DNA from: Deltaproteobacteria bacterium
GTDB lineage: Bacteria > Myxococcota_A > UBA796 > GCA-2862545
Assembly (NCBI GenBank): GCA_007693595.1
Contig: REDI01000028.1
Coordinates: forward strand, 62,001 to 126,000
Reading direction: 5' to 3'
Length of the DNA: 64,000 bases
How positions within the stretch are numbered: position 1 is the stretch's first letter; every line of letters begins with the position of its first letter. The translations under genes and the position numbers were made by a program. This document shows, in pieces, positions 19,901-28,162 of the stretch. Below the pieces are notes generated by a model. It was given only the letters and a program-made list of their open reading frames with translations, had not been told where the DNA came from and made no database searches.

Positions 19901-21091
19901 ATGAGCCTCTCGCGCCTCGGACGGATCAGCCTACTCACCGCGTGCTGTGTTTCGTGCAGCTCCGGCTTCGCCGTGGGCGTGCCTCACGTCGTGCTCGAGA
20001 CCGAGCGCCTCGATCTGACGGAGCTCCCCGTCGGGCTACAGACCCGAACGCCCATCGGCATCCACAACACGGGAACCGCCTCGGTGCGGGTCCGGGTCGA
20101 GCTCGAGGCCCCCCTGCGGGTCGCGGTCGACGCCTTCACCTTGGCCGCCGATGGGCGCTCGAACATCAACCTCCTCGTCCGTCCTGAGAGCTTCGAGCCC
20201 TTCGAGGGCACCGTGCGAGTGCGCGCCGGCGGCGTCGTGCGCACCATCCAGGTCAGCGGCACCGTCGCCACCGACTTCGATGGCGACGGCTTCGATGCCC
20301 TAGGCGCCGGCGGCGACGACTGCGACGACTTCCGGGCCGACGTCTATCCGGGCGCCCCCGAGGTCTGCGACGGGGTCGACAACAACTGTGATGGCGAGAT
20401 CGACCTCGACGCGATCGACGCCACCACCTCCTTCCGCGACGCCGACGGTGACAGCTACGGCGACCCCTCCATCTCTGAGCGCTCCTGCCTTCAGCCCATC
20501 GGCTACGTCCTCAACAGTGACGACTGCGATGACTCCCGCGCCGACATCAACCCCTCCATGGTCGAGATCACCGACGGCCTGGATCAGAACTGCAACGGCC
20601 TCATCGATGAGCACCTCCTGGTTCCTCGCGCCCTCGCCATCACCGAAGTCCACCTGGGAGATGGCGACGTGCCCGGCTACCTCGAGATCCGAGGGCGATC
20701 TCCCTCGAGGCTCTACCTGGAGCACGTCGCGCTGGCTCACGACGATCAGGTGCTCTCTTTGCCTCCGATCACCCTGGATCGTGGGCAAATCCGGGTGCTG
20801 TGTGGCGTCGAGGATGTCGCAGAGATCGAGGGGCTCCCGTGCGACGGCCCCCTCCCGGGCCCCCTCGGGCCCGACCTTCAGATCTCCATGACAGCCTTGA
20901 GCACCTTCGAGGCCTTGGATCTCGCCCCACTAGCGCTCGATGTCGGCCGCTCGGCGGAGCTGGCGCCCGAGGCCGCGGCCGACGGTCGGAGCGGCGATCC
21001 CGCGGACTGGTGCCCCTCGACGCGACCCCTGGCCGACTCCTCCTTCGGCACCCCCTGGACCCTGGAGGGTCACTGCGAGGGTGAGCCTTGA
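19901..21091 (+). CDS. MopE-like metal-binding-repeat lipoprotein
   Basis: A 396-residue exported protein. The first 20 residues form a lipoprotein-type signal (SLLTACCVSC) with candidate lipobox Cys at 15, 16 or 19. Residues 30-125 look like a beta-sandwich (ASH/NPL-like, with GIHNTGTASVRVRVEL). Two copies of the MopE/'Stigma' metal-binding motif follow: DCDDFRADVYPGAPEVCDG then NNCDGEID near 146-170, and DCDDSRADINPSMVEITDG then QNCNGLID near 207-232, separated by FRDADGDSYG. These Asp/Cys-rich repeats are common in Myxococcota surface proteins and are related to the copper-binding protein MopE. The C-terminal half resembles a lamin-tail-like beta domain. Metal identity is unknown. The next gene starts 4 bp inside its end. 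Confidence 0.8.
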   Translation: MSLSRLGRISLLTACCVSCSSGFAVGVPHVVLETERLDLTELPVGLQTRTPIGIHNTGTASVRVRVELEAPLRVAVDAFTLAADGRSNINLLVRPESFEPFEGTVRVRAGGVVRTIQVSGTVATDFDGDGFDALGAGGDDCDDFRADVYPGAPEVCDGVDNNCDGEIDLDAIDATTSFRDADGDSYGDPSISERSCLQPIGYVLNSDDCDDSRADINPSMVEITDGLDQNCNGLIDEHLLVPRALAITEVHLGDGDVPGYLEIRGRSPSRLYLEHVALAHDDQVLSLPPITLDRGQIRVLCGVEDVAEIEGLPCDGPLPGPLGPDLQISMTALSTFEALDLAPLALDVGRSAELAPEAAADGRSGDPADWCPSTRPLADSSFGTPWTLEGHCEGEP

Positions 21092-21564
21092 GCCCCAAGC
21101 GGGACTGGAACGACGAGCAACCCGTGTTCCTGATCCCCCGGATCCCCGGCACAGGGCTGCTCGCCGGGGTGGGCTTGTCGCTGGTCGCCCTGATGGTCGT
21201 GTCGGCCCTGATGCGATCCCAGACCGAGTCGGACGACGCCCCTCCCCCCAGCCAGGTCGCGGCTCCGGTGGCCGAGGGGGCGCTCACGCTACACCTGAGC
21301 GGCCCAGACGAGCAGATCGATCTCGCCCTGCAAGCCCTCGATCCCGATCCCCTCGGGGCCCAGATGTGGCGATTGACGAGCCCGGGCGCCGCCTTCCTCT
21401 TGCTTCGTGAGCCCGACGGCCTCTGGCTGCATGACCTGACGGCGGCCGATGTCGAGGAGGTCGAGCGGATCTTGGCGCAAGCGGGCGCGAACCTGGAGAT
21501 CGAGCTCAGCGGTCCCGACCCCAGCTCTTCGATGAAGGGTTCGCCAGACGGAAACGCGAGGTAG
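21088..21564 (+). CDS. small single-span membrane protein, unknown function
   Basis: A 158-residue protein beginning at a TTG that overlaps the upstream stop (TTGA), so it is probably translationally coupled to the MopE-like gene. Residues 1-20 are polar and a single hydrophobic helix spans about 22-42 (GTGLLAGVGLSLVALMVVSA). The remainder, probably periplasmic, is acidic and includes ALTLHLSGPDEQIDLALQAL and LTAADVEEVERILAQAGANLE. I recognise no family. Its last 59 bp overlap the 3' end of the opposing propeller gene, so both coding sequences share DNA there. The overlap and the weak ribosome site leave some doubt about its exact extent. Confidence 0.6.
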   Translation: MSPKRDWNDEQPVFLIPRIPGTGLLAGVGLSLVALMVVSALMRSQTESDDAPPPSQVAAPVAEGALTLHLSGPDEQIDLALQALDPDPLGAQMWRLTSPGAAFLLLREPDGLWLHDLTAADVEEVERILAQAGANLEIELSGPDPSSSMKGSPDGNAR

Positions 21565-22762
21565 GCCTCTGCTTGTGGGGCGCCACCGTCGATTCTTGCG
21601 GGGAGAGCATGGCGTAGATGCGCCCCGAGTTGCTCACCACCAGCATCTGACGACCCTCGACGACCGGAGGCGCGGCGACGCCCTGGAGCTTGAAGTCTTC
21701 GCGCCAGGTCCAGAGGGTCTCGCCTACGTCTGGATCGACCAAGGCGAGCACCCCCAAGCCTGAACCGAGGATCAAGCCGGCCTCGGTCGACACGGGACTC
21801 GTCAGAGCCCCTCCCCGGCCGCTGTTCCACGACCAGAGCAGGTTCCCATCTTGGGCATCGAAGGCTCGAAGGACCCCATCGGTGCCCGGATGGAGCAGGG
21901 CGAGCGTCTCGTCGGGGAGCTCGTGAAAGATCGGGGCGCTGGCCGAGCCGGCGTCGAACCGCCAACGAACGGTGGCGTCCTCAGCCTCGAGGGCGACGAG
22001 CGGCCCGGTGTAGCCCGAGGCATAGACCAGTCCTCCGCGCGCCGCGACGGGACCCACGATGTCCGGGTACTGACCTTCACCGACCGTGGCCTCCCAGAGT
22101 CGATCGCCGCCGTCTTTGTCGAGCGCGACCACCACGCCATCCGAGAAGCCGAGCAGGAGCACCGAGCCCGCCGAGACCGGAGCGGGGGCGGCGTAGAGGG
22201 TGAGCTCGGACTTTCGCTCAAGATCCTTCTTTCGTCGATACTGCCAGGCCTGCTCCCCGGAGTTCCTGTCGAGGGCATAGACTAGGTCGTCGACGTCCCG
22301 CAGCACGAGCAGGTCGCCGACCTCGGTGGGGCGCGTCGGCAGGGGGGCTGCACCCTGGTGCTTCCAGACGAGCTCTCCTTCCAGGGTGTAGCACCACGTC
22401 GCGCCGGTCGTGTCCGTGAACCAGACGCGCGTGGCATCGAGCACCGGCTCGGCCTCGACGGCCCCTTCGGCTGGAAACGTCTGCACGACACTGCCGTCGC
22501 GACGGCTGATGACGAAGAGCTCACGGCTCCCCGCAGTACCGAGGTAGGCATGCTCACCCACGATCACGGGACGTGAACGCTCCGCATGGCTCGCCGCGTT
22601 GACCTTCGGGCCCGGAAGGGGTCGCCCCCACTGCATGACGGGAGGCGCCCGGAAGGCGCCTGGGTACAGGGCGGGGGGAACCTGCTCAGAGGGCCCGTCG
22701 ATCGTGCGTACCGTGCGCGGCTCGGGCTGAGCCCAGGCGATCAGGGAGAGAAAGACAATCAC
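21506..22762 (-). CDS. PQQ-type beta-propeller protein, BamB-like
   Basis: A 418-residue exported protein with a short signal (VFLSLIAWAQ) and no lipobox, followed by repeated propeller blades containing AxDxxxGxxxW-type turns: ALDRNSGEQAWQY, ALDKDGGDRLWEA, ALEAEDATVRWRF, AFDAQDGNLLWSW and LVDPDVGETLWTW. PQQ/YVTN repeats form seven- or eight-bladed propellers. In E. coli the gene beside yfgM is bamB, a propeller lipoprotein of the outer-membrane barrel assembly machine. Here the gene overlaps a YfgM-like gene by 4 bp, so a BamB-like role is plausible, although the missing lipid-anchor Cys is a difference. Other propeller functions remain possible. Confidence 0.75.
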   Translation of the reverse strand: MIVFLSLIAWAQPEPRTVRTIDGPSEQVPPALYPGAFRAPPVMQWGRPLPGPKVNAASHAERSRPVIVGEHAYLGTAGSRELFVISRRDGSVVQTFPAEGAVEAEPVLDATRVWFTDTTGATWCYTLEGELVWKHQGAAPLPTRPTEVGDLLVLRDVDDLVYALDRNSGEQAWQYRRKKDLERKSELTLYAAPAPVSAGSVLLLGFSDGVVVALDKDGGDRLWEATVGEGQYPDIVGPVAARGGLVYASGYTGPLVALEAEDATVRWRFDAGSASAPIFHELPDETLALLHPGTDGVLRAFDAQDGNLLWSWNSGRGGALTSPVSTEAGLILGSGLGVLALVDPDVGETLWTWREDFKLQGVAAPPVVEGRQMLVVSNSGRIYAMLSPQESTVAPHKQRPTSRFRLANPSSKSWGRDR

Positions 22763-23700
22763 TCTTCGGGCTCGTCGAGTTCATTCGGCGCCGGGGAGGT
22801 ATCGTCGGGCGCGAGCTCGAGCTCGAGGGCTGGCTCCTCGTCACCGTCGACGGCCGCGGCGGCGTTCACCTCGCCCATCGCCTGATACTCGTCGTCGATG
22901 TCGTCGGCGAAGACGCTCGCGGGCCAGATCTGCTGCAGCTCTTGCAGGGTCGCGATGGCGTCGCCCTTGCGATCGGCGCGGCGATAGGCACGAGCGAGCT
23001 GGAGTGCCGCGTGCTGGCCGAAGAAGCCATGCTGCGGCTTGATCCAAGGGCGAAGGATGGCCTCGGCGGCGTCGAGGTTGCCCGCGCTCAACTCCAGCTG
23101 AGCCAGGGCGAGCTCGGCCGAGAAGCGATGCACCGACTGCCGCGCTTGGCGTGCCTTGTCGAGGGCGGCGCGGCGCGGCTCGTGCTGCTCCGCGAGACGA
23201 TAGAGCTCGGCCGCGTGCAGCGCAGCTTGCGCCCCGCCCGCGCTCGCCCCCCCGTCGCGCGCGATGACCATGAGCTCATCGGCCACTTCGATCAGGATGG
23301 GCTCGGGGTCGACGTCTTCGAGGCCGAACTCGATCATCATGATCTCTAAGGGGACCTGCATGGTGATCGGATAGCGGATCTCCATGTCGTCGTACCCAGG
23401 CGCCCAGAGCAGGCGGGTTCCGGTCTGCTCATAGTACTCGCGCACCGCACGCCGATCGATGAGCGCTCGGTCTATCTTACGGATGGCCGATTCGGTTCGA
23501 GTGGCCAGCTCGCGCTGGGTCTGGGTGGTTTGGTTGTCGTAGATTCCGTAGATCCCGACCGCGGCCAGGATGATCACCACGGCGGCAACCCCGACCCACC
23601 AGTAGCCCAAGAGCACGTTCGTCGCCCACATCTCGAGCCGAAACAGGAGCCCTGCATCGGTCTTGGGCAACGTCAGATCATCGTCAGGCAGTTCCGCCAC
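22759..23700 (-). CDS. YfgM-like membrane-anchored TPR protein
   Basis: A 313-residue protein with a cytoplasmic N-terminus, one transmembrane helix (about 34-54, WWVGVAAVVIILAAVGIYGIY) and a long helical periplasmic part. Helical pairs such as AALHAAELYRLAEQHEPRRAALDKA, SAELALAQLELSAGNLDAAEAILR and AALQLARAYRRADRKGDAIATLQEL have TPR spacing. The tail is acidic (DGDEEPALELELAPDD). This layout matches YfgM/PpiD-type ancillary SecYEG translocon subunits (PF09976), and the coupling to a BamB-like propeller copies the conserved yfgM-bamB order. A central insert (about 90-130, WAPGYDDMEIRYPITMQVP) is not usual for YfgM. It is the first gene of the pair. Confidence 0.65.
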   Translation of the reverse strand: MAELPDDDLTLPKTDAGLLFRLEMWATNVLLGYWWVGVAAVVIILAAVGIYGIYDNQTTQTQRELATRTESAIRKIDRALIDRRAVREYYEQTGTRLLWAPGYDDMEIRYPITMQVPLEIMMIEFGLEDVDPEPILIEVADELMVIARDGGASAGGAQAALHAAELYRLAEQHEPRRAALDKARQARQSVHRFSAELALAQLELSAGNLDAAEAILRPWIKPQHGFFGQHAALQLARAYRRADRKGDAIATLQELQQIWPASVFADDIDDEYQAMGEVNAAAAVDGDEEPALELELAPDDTSPAPNELDEPEE

Positions 23701-23810
23701 GGCTCCTCCGGTTTGGTGGCGGCCGATAACCTGACTGGGGCATGCTTGCGAGGTGACCCTCTTGGCCTTTGGCTACACTTGGTGTATGAAGAGACCACCG
23801 CGGAGCAATC

Positions 23811-24635
23811 GTGACTCGCAACATCCCCTACATCCTCCTCCCCCTCCTCGTTGTCGCCTGCGACGCCTGGCCTCGCTACGGCAACCTCCCTGAAGACTCC
23901 AACCTGATCGACCCCGACCAGGATCCTCGCGAGTTCGTCCTCGTCGACTGGGAACGAACGACCGAAGCCGAGATCGGCGGACCCGACGGCCCCTCCCCCT
24001 CCCCTGTCGACAGTCAGAACGTCGATCTGGGCCTCATGCAGGGAGTGCTGATCGAGGGCGAGCTCGATGGCGTCGGCTGGAACGACTTTTCCCCACGGAT
24101 GCGCGTGACCGGCAGTTGCACCGACGACCCAGAGAACAACTCTGTTCTGCGCGACCCTGGCCAGATCGTCTACGACGAAGACGGCGAGCCCTTGACGAAC
24201 TCGGACTCCGAGGGCTCCGAGGGTTCCGAAGAGTACCTAGGCGACTGGGTCAAGGACGTGGACTACTATCGCTTCACGGTCCTGGGCGACGAAGCCGACA
24301 CCTTCAAGCTCTGCGCTCAGGCGATGGGCCCCGAGGGCGCCGGAGATGACCGGATCGGCTGGGACCTCTTGCTCTACGAGCTCGACGACTGCGACCTGCC
24401 CGGCCCGCCGGTCGAGCGGGTCGAAGGCGGCGTGCTGGGTTCATCCCTCGCGTCTCCGTACTCCGAGTGGGCCCACGGGATCACTCCAGGCCACTACGCG
24501 ATCGTCATCGCGGGCTACGTCGGCCCCGATCAAGACGACAGATACCCCTACCACCTCGGCTTGTCGCTCGTCCCAGACATGGGTGGCGGTGAGCTCTGCC
24601 CTCTCCTCCCCACCGACGACGAGGATGACTCGTGA
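23811..24635 (+). CDS. lipoprotein of unknown function
   Basis: A 274-residue protein starting at GTG. The signal YILLPLLVVACDAWPR has a clear lipobox (VVAC) with Cys17 as the predicted lipid anchor. Asp at the following position would signal inner-membrane retention in enterobacteria, but that rule may not hold here. The mature part is acidic and includes a low-complexity run (SDSEGSEGSEE, about residue 131) encoded by 9-bp repeats. A C-terminal domain with DYYRFTVLGDEADTFKLCAQAM and HYAIVIAGYVGPDQ resembles the pre-peptidase C-terminal (PPC) beta-sandwich found in secreted proteins. Its stop overlaps the next start (GTGA), so the two are coupled. A true function cannot be assigned. Confidence 0.7.
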   Translation: MTRNIPYILLPLLVVACDAWPRYGNLPEDSNLIDPDQDPREFVLVDWERTTEAEIGGPDGPSPSPVDSQNVDLGLMQGVLIEGELDGVGWNDFSPRMRVTGSCTDDPENNSVLRDPGQIVYDEDGEPLTNSDSEGSEGSEEYLGDWVKDVDYYRFTVLGDEADTFKLCAQAMGPEGAGDDRIGWDLLLYELDDCDLPGPPVERVEGGVLGSSLASPYSEWAHGITPGHYAIVIAGYVGPDQDDRYPYHLGLSLVPDMGGGELCPLLPTDDEDDS

Positions 24636-25642
24636 CACGCTCCTCCCTGCTGCTGTCGGCCCTCCTCTGCGCCCCCCTCCTCCCGGTCGCCGCCCTGGCC
24701 GCCCCCGAGAACGTGCGCGAAGTCACCCTCAACGATGGCCGAGTGCTCTACGGCGAAGTCGTCACCACCGAGCCCAGCGGAGTTCGCCTCCGGGTGCCCC
24801 AGGGCGACATCATCGTCCCTTTCCACCAGCTCCAGAATATGCAGAGCGCCATGCCCGAGCGCTACGACTCCCAGCGTCCCTGGGAGTTCGTCGTCGTCGG
24901 GCCCGAGACCGAGCGCGAGTGGGTCGAACGCGCCCTCCGCACCATCCCTCAGACCTTCGTCTCGGGAGATCAGGGCAAGCCCAGCGCGCTCTCCACCTCG
25001 CTCCGCAAGACGGCACAGTCCTGCGCTCCCAGCGACCTCCAGTGCGCCATGGAAGCGGTGCGGCGCGACGACTCCTGGCAGTGGATCGTCACCGTCGAGC
25101 CAGGCCAGGGCGGCACCGCCACCCTCCGCGCTCGCGCCACCACCGACGGCGGCGGCGGGGTGCTCAAGGTCGACGACATCTCGGACCCGACCGTCCTGCT
25201 CAGTGGCCTCGATCGGCTGCTGAACCTCCGCGCGGTCCCCGATCGGAACAAAGCCATCTCGACCATCGCTCCCCACGCCCCGGCGACGGCTCCCAAGGAG
25301 CGTAAACCGCGGCGCTCCACCAGTGGCGCTGGAGCATCGAGCGGTGCCCTGGCGGCCTTTGTGCCCGTCCCCGGCTATACTGCCCTCAAAGATGGTGACA
25401 TGAAGGGGTTCGGAATGGCCATGGCCGTCACCCTGCCCGTGACCGCTGCCTGGGTGGGCGTCACCGGCGGCCAGAGCCAGAGCGCTCCCGAGCACATCGC
25501 CATGTCTGCTGGGGGCTTTTACCTGACCACCGTGGTCGTCAACCAGATCTTCGGAGTCTCGAGCTCTGGACCCACGGTCGGGCTCTCGACCACGCCCTCG
25601 GGACAAGGTGCACAGGTCGGCTTCTCGATGCCGCTCAAGTAG
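24632..25642 (+). CDS. exported protein of unknown function
   Basis: A 336-residue protein started at a GTG overlapping the upstream lipoprotein stop. Residues 1-24 form a Sec signal ending PVAALAAPE. VTLNDGRVLYGEVVTTEPSGVRLRVPQGDIIVPFHQLQ (about 30-67) is a compact beta segment of the type seen in myxobacterial proteins that pair a 'response to G' strand with an SH3-like fold. A mixed region with two Cys (QSCAPSDLQCAMEAV) follows, then a Pro/Ser/Arg linker and two hydrophobic stretches (about 262-285 and 290-312) that may be membrane segments. No known family is recognised. It likely works with the preceding lipoprotein. The end lies 9 bp from the opposing gene's stop. Confidence 0.65.
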   Translation: MTRSSLLLSALLCAPLLPVAALAAPENVREVTLNDGRVLYGEVVTTEPSGVRLRVPQGDIIVPFHQLQNMQSAMPERYDSQRPWEFVVVGPETEREWVERALRTIPQTFVSGDQGKPSALSTSLRKTAQSCAPSDLQCAMEAVRRDDSWQWIVTVEPGQGGTATLRARATTDGGGGVLKVDDISDPTVLLSGLDRLLNLRAVPDRNKAISTIAPHAPATAPKERKPRRSTSGAGASSGALAAFVPVPGYTALKDGDMKGFGMAMAVTLPVTAAWVGVTGGQSQSAPEHIAMSAGGFYLTTVVVNQIFGVSSSGPTVGLSTTPSGQGAQVGFSMPLK

Positions 25643-25651
25643 GATCTGGCC

Positions 25652-26872
25652 CTACGGTTGCTCCGGGAAGTTCAGCTTCACCGAGTCCGCGCCATCGCGG
25701 AGGGTCTTGTTGAGCACGAGAGTGTTTCCAGAGGGATAGACGGCCTTGAAGACGTGGCGGCCCGGCTCGAGATAGACCGTGAACGGGAACTCCCCTAGCT
25801 GACGCGCCCCATCGATGATGAGCCCTGCGCCCTCACCGCCACCCGCCATCTGGACGGTGACCTCGACCCGCGACACGGGTTCGGGTGCCTTGGTGACTTT
25901 GGTCTTGGGCGCGGCGGGAGTCGCCTTGGTGGCTGGGGCTGAAGGCACGGTGGCCTGGGTCGTGCTCGAGGCCGTCTGGACGGGGGGCGCCGGAGCCTCG
26001 GGGCGCGGTTCCGGCTCGGCATCACCCGGCTCGCTCGTAGCTGGCTCGTTGCGCCCTTCGGCAGATGTCTCGACGGCGTGAGCTTCGTCTTCGAGCGCTT
26101 CGTCTTCGAGCGCTTCGTCTTGAAGTACGTCGACCGTGTCTTCTGGCTCATCGCGGTCGGGAGGCTCTTGGGCCTCGCCTTCGCGGGGCTGCAGTCCGAG
26201 CTGCAGTGGAGGCGTGGGATCTTCGGGAAACTCTAAGGGCTCGATCTTCTTGGGTGCGGGTGCCGCGTCGACCGAGACGGAGATGGGATCCGTCGAGGAG
26301 GTCAGCGCTGCCATCATGCTCGCGCCCCCGACCGCGATGGCCAGGCCTCCGAGCACCAGCAGCAATAGCGCGGCTGCTACCCCGATCATCCAGAGCGGAA
26401 CCCCACCCTGCTTGCGCTCTCGAGGAGCTGTCTGAGGAGGAGCGTTGGCGACATACTCTCCTTCGTAGTCCTCAATGGGCTCCTCGGCGTGCCGGCCCAG
26501 CTCTGGCGCCCCAGGGGTAGGATCGGATGTCGCAGGCTCGCGGGCAGGGGGCGGCGGCGCCACGAGAGGGCTGGGTGCGTCGGTGTCTTCGGGAGGCTGG
26601 GCGGAGCGCCGACGACGCCGCTTGGGTAGTTCGATGACCTCGAGGGCACGGAGGGATCCGGCCGCGGCAACAGACGCTCCGGGAGGTGATGCAGAGGCCG
26701 CTTGGCCCGCTCCCGCAGGCTCGGGCACATCGAGGAGGCCCGGTTCCGGCGCGGACAGCAGAGCGTCGTCGGCCATCGAGGACACTGACCCCTCATCGAG
26801 CACCGCTCCATCGTGGAAGCAGAAGTCGACACGGTCCGAATACTCGGATTGGCAGAGCGGACAGACCTTCAT
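25652..26872 (-). CDS. zinc-ribbon, single-span membrane protein with PEGA-like tail
   Basis: A 406-residue protein with three parts. The N-terminus is a zinc ribbon (CPLCQSEYSDRVDFCFHDG, residues 4-22) with CxxC and a third Cys plus His. A Pro/Ala/Glu-rich cytoplasmic region leads to one transmembrane helix (about 161-187, PLWMIGVAAALLLLVLGGLAIAVGG). The periplasmic part is an acidic, low-complexity stalk (EDEALEDEALEDEA and Pro/Thr/Lys stretches) ending in a small beta domain, VTVQMAGGGEGAGLIIDGARQLGEFPFTVYL, resembling PEGA. Such architectures occur in Myxococcota beside or as fragments of Ser/Thr kinases, but no kinase domain is present here. A TATACT hexamer (minus strand, 26917-26922) could be its -10 box. 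Confidence 0.7.
   Translation of the reverse strand: MKVCPLCQSEYSDRVDFCFHDGAVLDEGSVSSMADDALLSAPEPGLLDVPEPAGAGQAASASPPGASVAAAGSLRALEVIELPKRRRRRSAQPPEDTDAPSPLVAPPPPAREPATSDPTPGAPELGRHAEEPIEDYEGEYVANAPPQTAPRERKQGGVPLWMIGVAAALLLLVLGGLAIAVGGASMMAALTSSTDPISVSVDAAPAPKKIEPLEFPEDPTPPLQLGLQPREGEAQEPPDRDEPEDTVDVLQDEALEDEALEDEAHAVETSAEGRNEPATSEPGDAEPEPRPEAPAPPVQTASSTTQATVPSAPATKATPAAPKTKVTKAPEPVSRVEVTVQMAGGGEGAGLIIDGARQLGEFPFTVYLEPGRHVFKAVYPSGNTLVLNKTLRDGADSVKLNFPEQP
26082..26121 (-). repeat. 15-bp coding tandem repeat (2.7 copies)
   Basis: GCTTCGTCTTCGAGC occurs twice in a row (26082-26096 and 26097-26111), followed by its first 10 bases. On the coding strand it encodes EDEAL-type units in the acidic stalk of the zinc-ribbon protein. 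In-frame copy-number change would alter only stalk length. Confidence 0.8.
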
Positions 26873-26955
26873 CGGTGGTTCACGGGGTGCGAATGCTCAA
26901 TGATTGGGTAGACCAGAGTATAGCCGAGTCGGCCGCACAAAGGGGCACGGGACCC

Positions 26956-28098
26956 CTACGCTCGTTGCTGACGGGCCAGGTGGCGGGCGATGACGAGGCG
27001 CTGAACCTGGTTGGTGCCTTCGACGATCTGCATGACCTTCGCGTCGCGCATGTATCGCTCTACAGGGTGTTCCCTGACATATCCGTATCCGCCCAAGACC
27101 TGGACGGCATCGGTCGTCACCTTCATGCAGGTATCGGTCGCGTGCAGCTTGGCCATGGCTGCCGCCAGACTGTGATCGAGACCCGCGTCGCGCAGGGAGG
27201 CCGCTCGATGCACCATGAGGCGCGCGGCATCAGTCTGGGTCGCCATATCGGCGATCATGAAGCCGACGCCCTGGAAGTCGATGATGGGTTGCTTGAACTG
27301 CCTGCGCTCGCACGCATAGGCCGCCGCGTAGCGTGTCGCAGCGCGGGAGAGTCCGACCGCCGTCGCCCCTATCGTGATGCGCCCCGAGTCGAGCGCGGCC
27401 ATCGCGCACCGAAAACCCAGCCCCTCCTCGCCGATCCGAGCGCTCGCTGGGACGCGCACGCCGTCGAGGATGAGCTCGACCGTAGGAGAGGCGCGAAGAC
27501 CCATCTTTCGTTCCTTCTTGCCGAAGCTCAAGCCGGGGGCATCCCCCGGGACCAGAAACGCGCTCACCCCACGGGCTCCGGGACCTCCGGTACGAGCCAT
27601 GAGGACGTAGACATCGGCGTAGCCTCCGTGCGTGATCCAAAACTTGGTGCCCTGGAGCACGTAGTCGCTGCCATCGCGGGTCGCCGTGGTCTTGAGCGAG
27701 GCAGCATCCGAGCCACTCTCGGGCTCCGAGAGCGCGAAGGCCCCGAGTAGCTGCCCTGAGGCGAGTCCAGGGAGCCAGCGCTCCTGCTGGGAGGGCGTGC
27801 CGAAGCGGGTGAGGATCATCTGCGGCAGGCCGGTCACGGCGACGCTGACCGCGTAGCTGGCGCTGACCGCCGCGATCTCTTCGAGCACGATGGCGTAGTC
27901 GAGGTAGCCGAGTCCAAGACCTCCGTGTGCTTCGGGCGTCGCGATCCCACAGAAGCCCTGCTCACCCATCGCGACGATGAACTCTTTGCGAAAGGTCTCT
28001 TCGTCGTCGTCGTGCTCGAGGGTCTCGGAGAGGAGATCGCGGCAGAAGGTGGCTACGGCCTCCGCCAGGGCGCTTTGGTCATCGGTCAGGGGATACAT
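26956..28098 (-). CDS. acyl-CoA dehydrogenase, short-chain type
   Basis: A 380-residue FAD enzyme oxidising acyl-CoA to enoyl-CoA. FALSEPESGSDAASLKTTA (about 127-145) is the flavin-proximal signature, WITHGGYADVYVLMART follows, and the C-terminus has QVLGGYGYVREHPVERYMRDAKVMQIVEGTNQVQRLVIAR. Here the VEGT motif keeps the classical catalytic Glu (near 364), unlike the LCAD-like paralogue at 5133-6284. The family (SCAD/butyryl-CoA and related) includes enzymes for short and branched acyl-CoAs. It lies 64 bp downstream of the AtoE-like short-chain fatty acid transporter, so uptake and oxidation of short-chain acids is a plausible joint role. Confidence 0.93.
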   Translation of the reverse strand: MYPLTDDQSALAEAVATFCRDLLSETLEHDDDEETFRKEFIVAMGEQGFCGIATPEAHGGLGLGYLDYAIVLEEIAAVSASYAVSVAVTGLPQMILTRFGTPSQQERWLPGLASGQLLGAFALSEPESGSDAASLKTTATRDGSDYVLQGTKFWITHGGYADVYVLMARTGGPGARGVSAFLVPGDAPGLSFGKKERKMGLRASPTVELILDGVRVPASARIGEEGLGFRCAMAALDSGRITIGATAVGLSRAATRYAAAYACERRQFKQPIIDFQGVGFMIADMATQTDAARLMVHRAASLRDAGLDHSLAAAMAKLHATDTCMKVTTDAVQVLGGYGYVREHPVERYMRDAKVMQIVEGTNQVQRLVIARHLARQQRA

Positions 28099-28162
28099 CT
28101 TCGGGCTCCTCGCAAGGGGGGGGCATTATCTCGCGGGTTCGGTCGCCGCGACCCAAGCTCCC

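Noticed and set aside
23774-23779. TACACT as a -10 box for the lipoprotein gene at 23811
   Set aside because: The nearest TTG-type -35 (TTGCGA at 23746) is 22 bp away, too far, and TTGGCC (23762) is too close.
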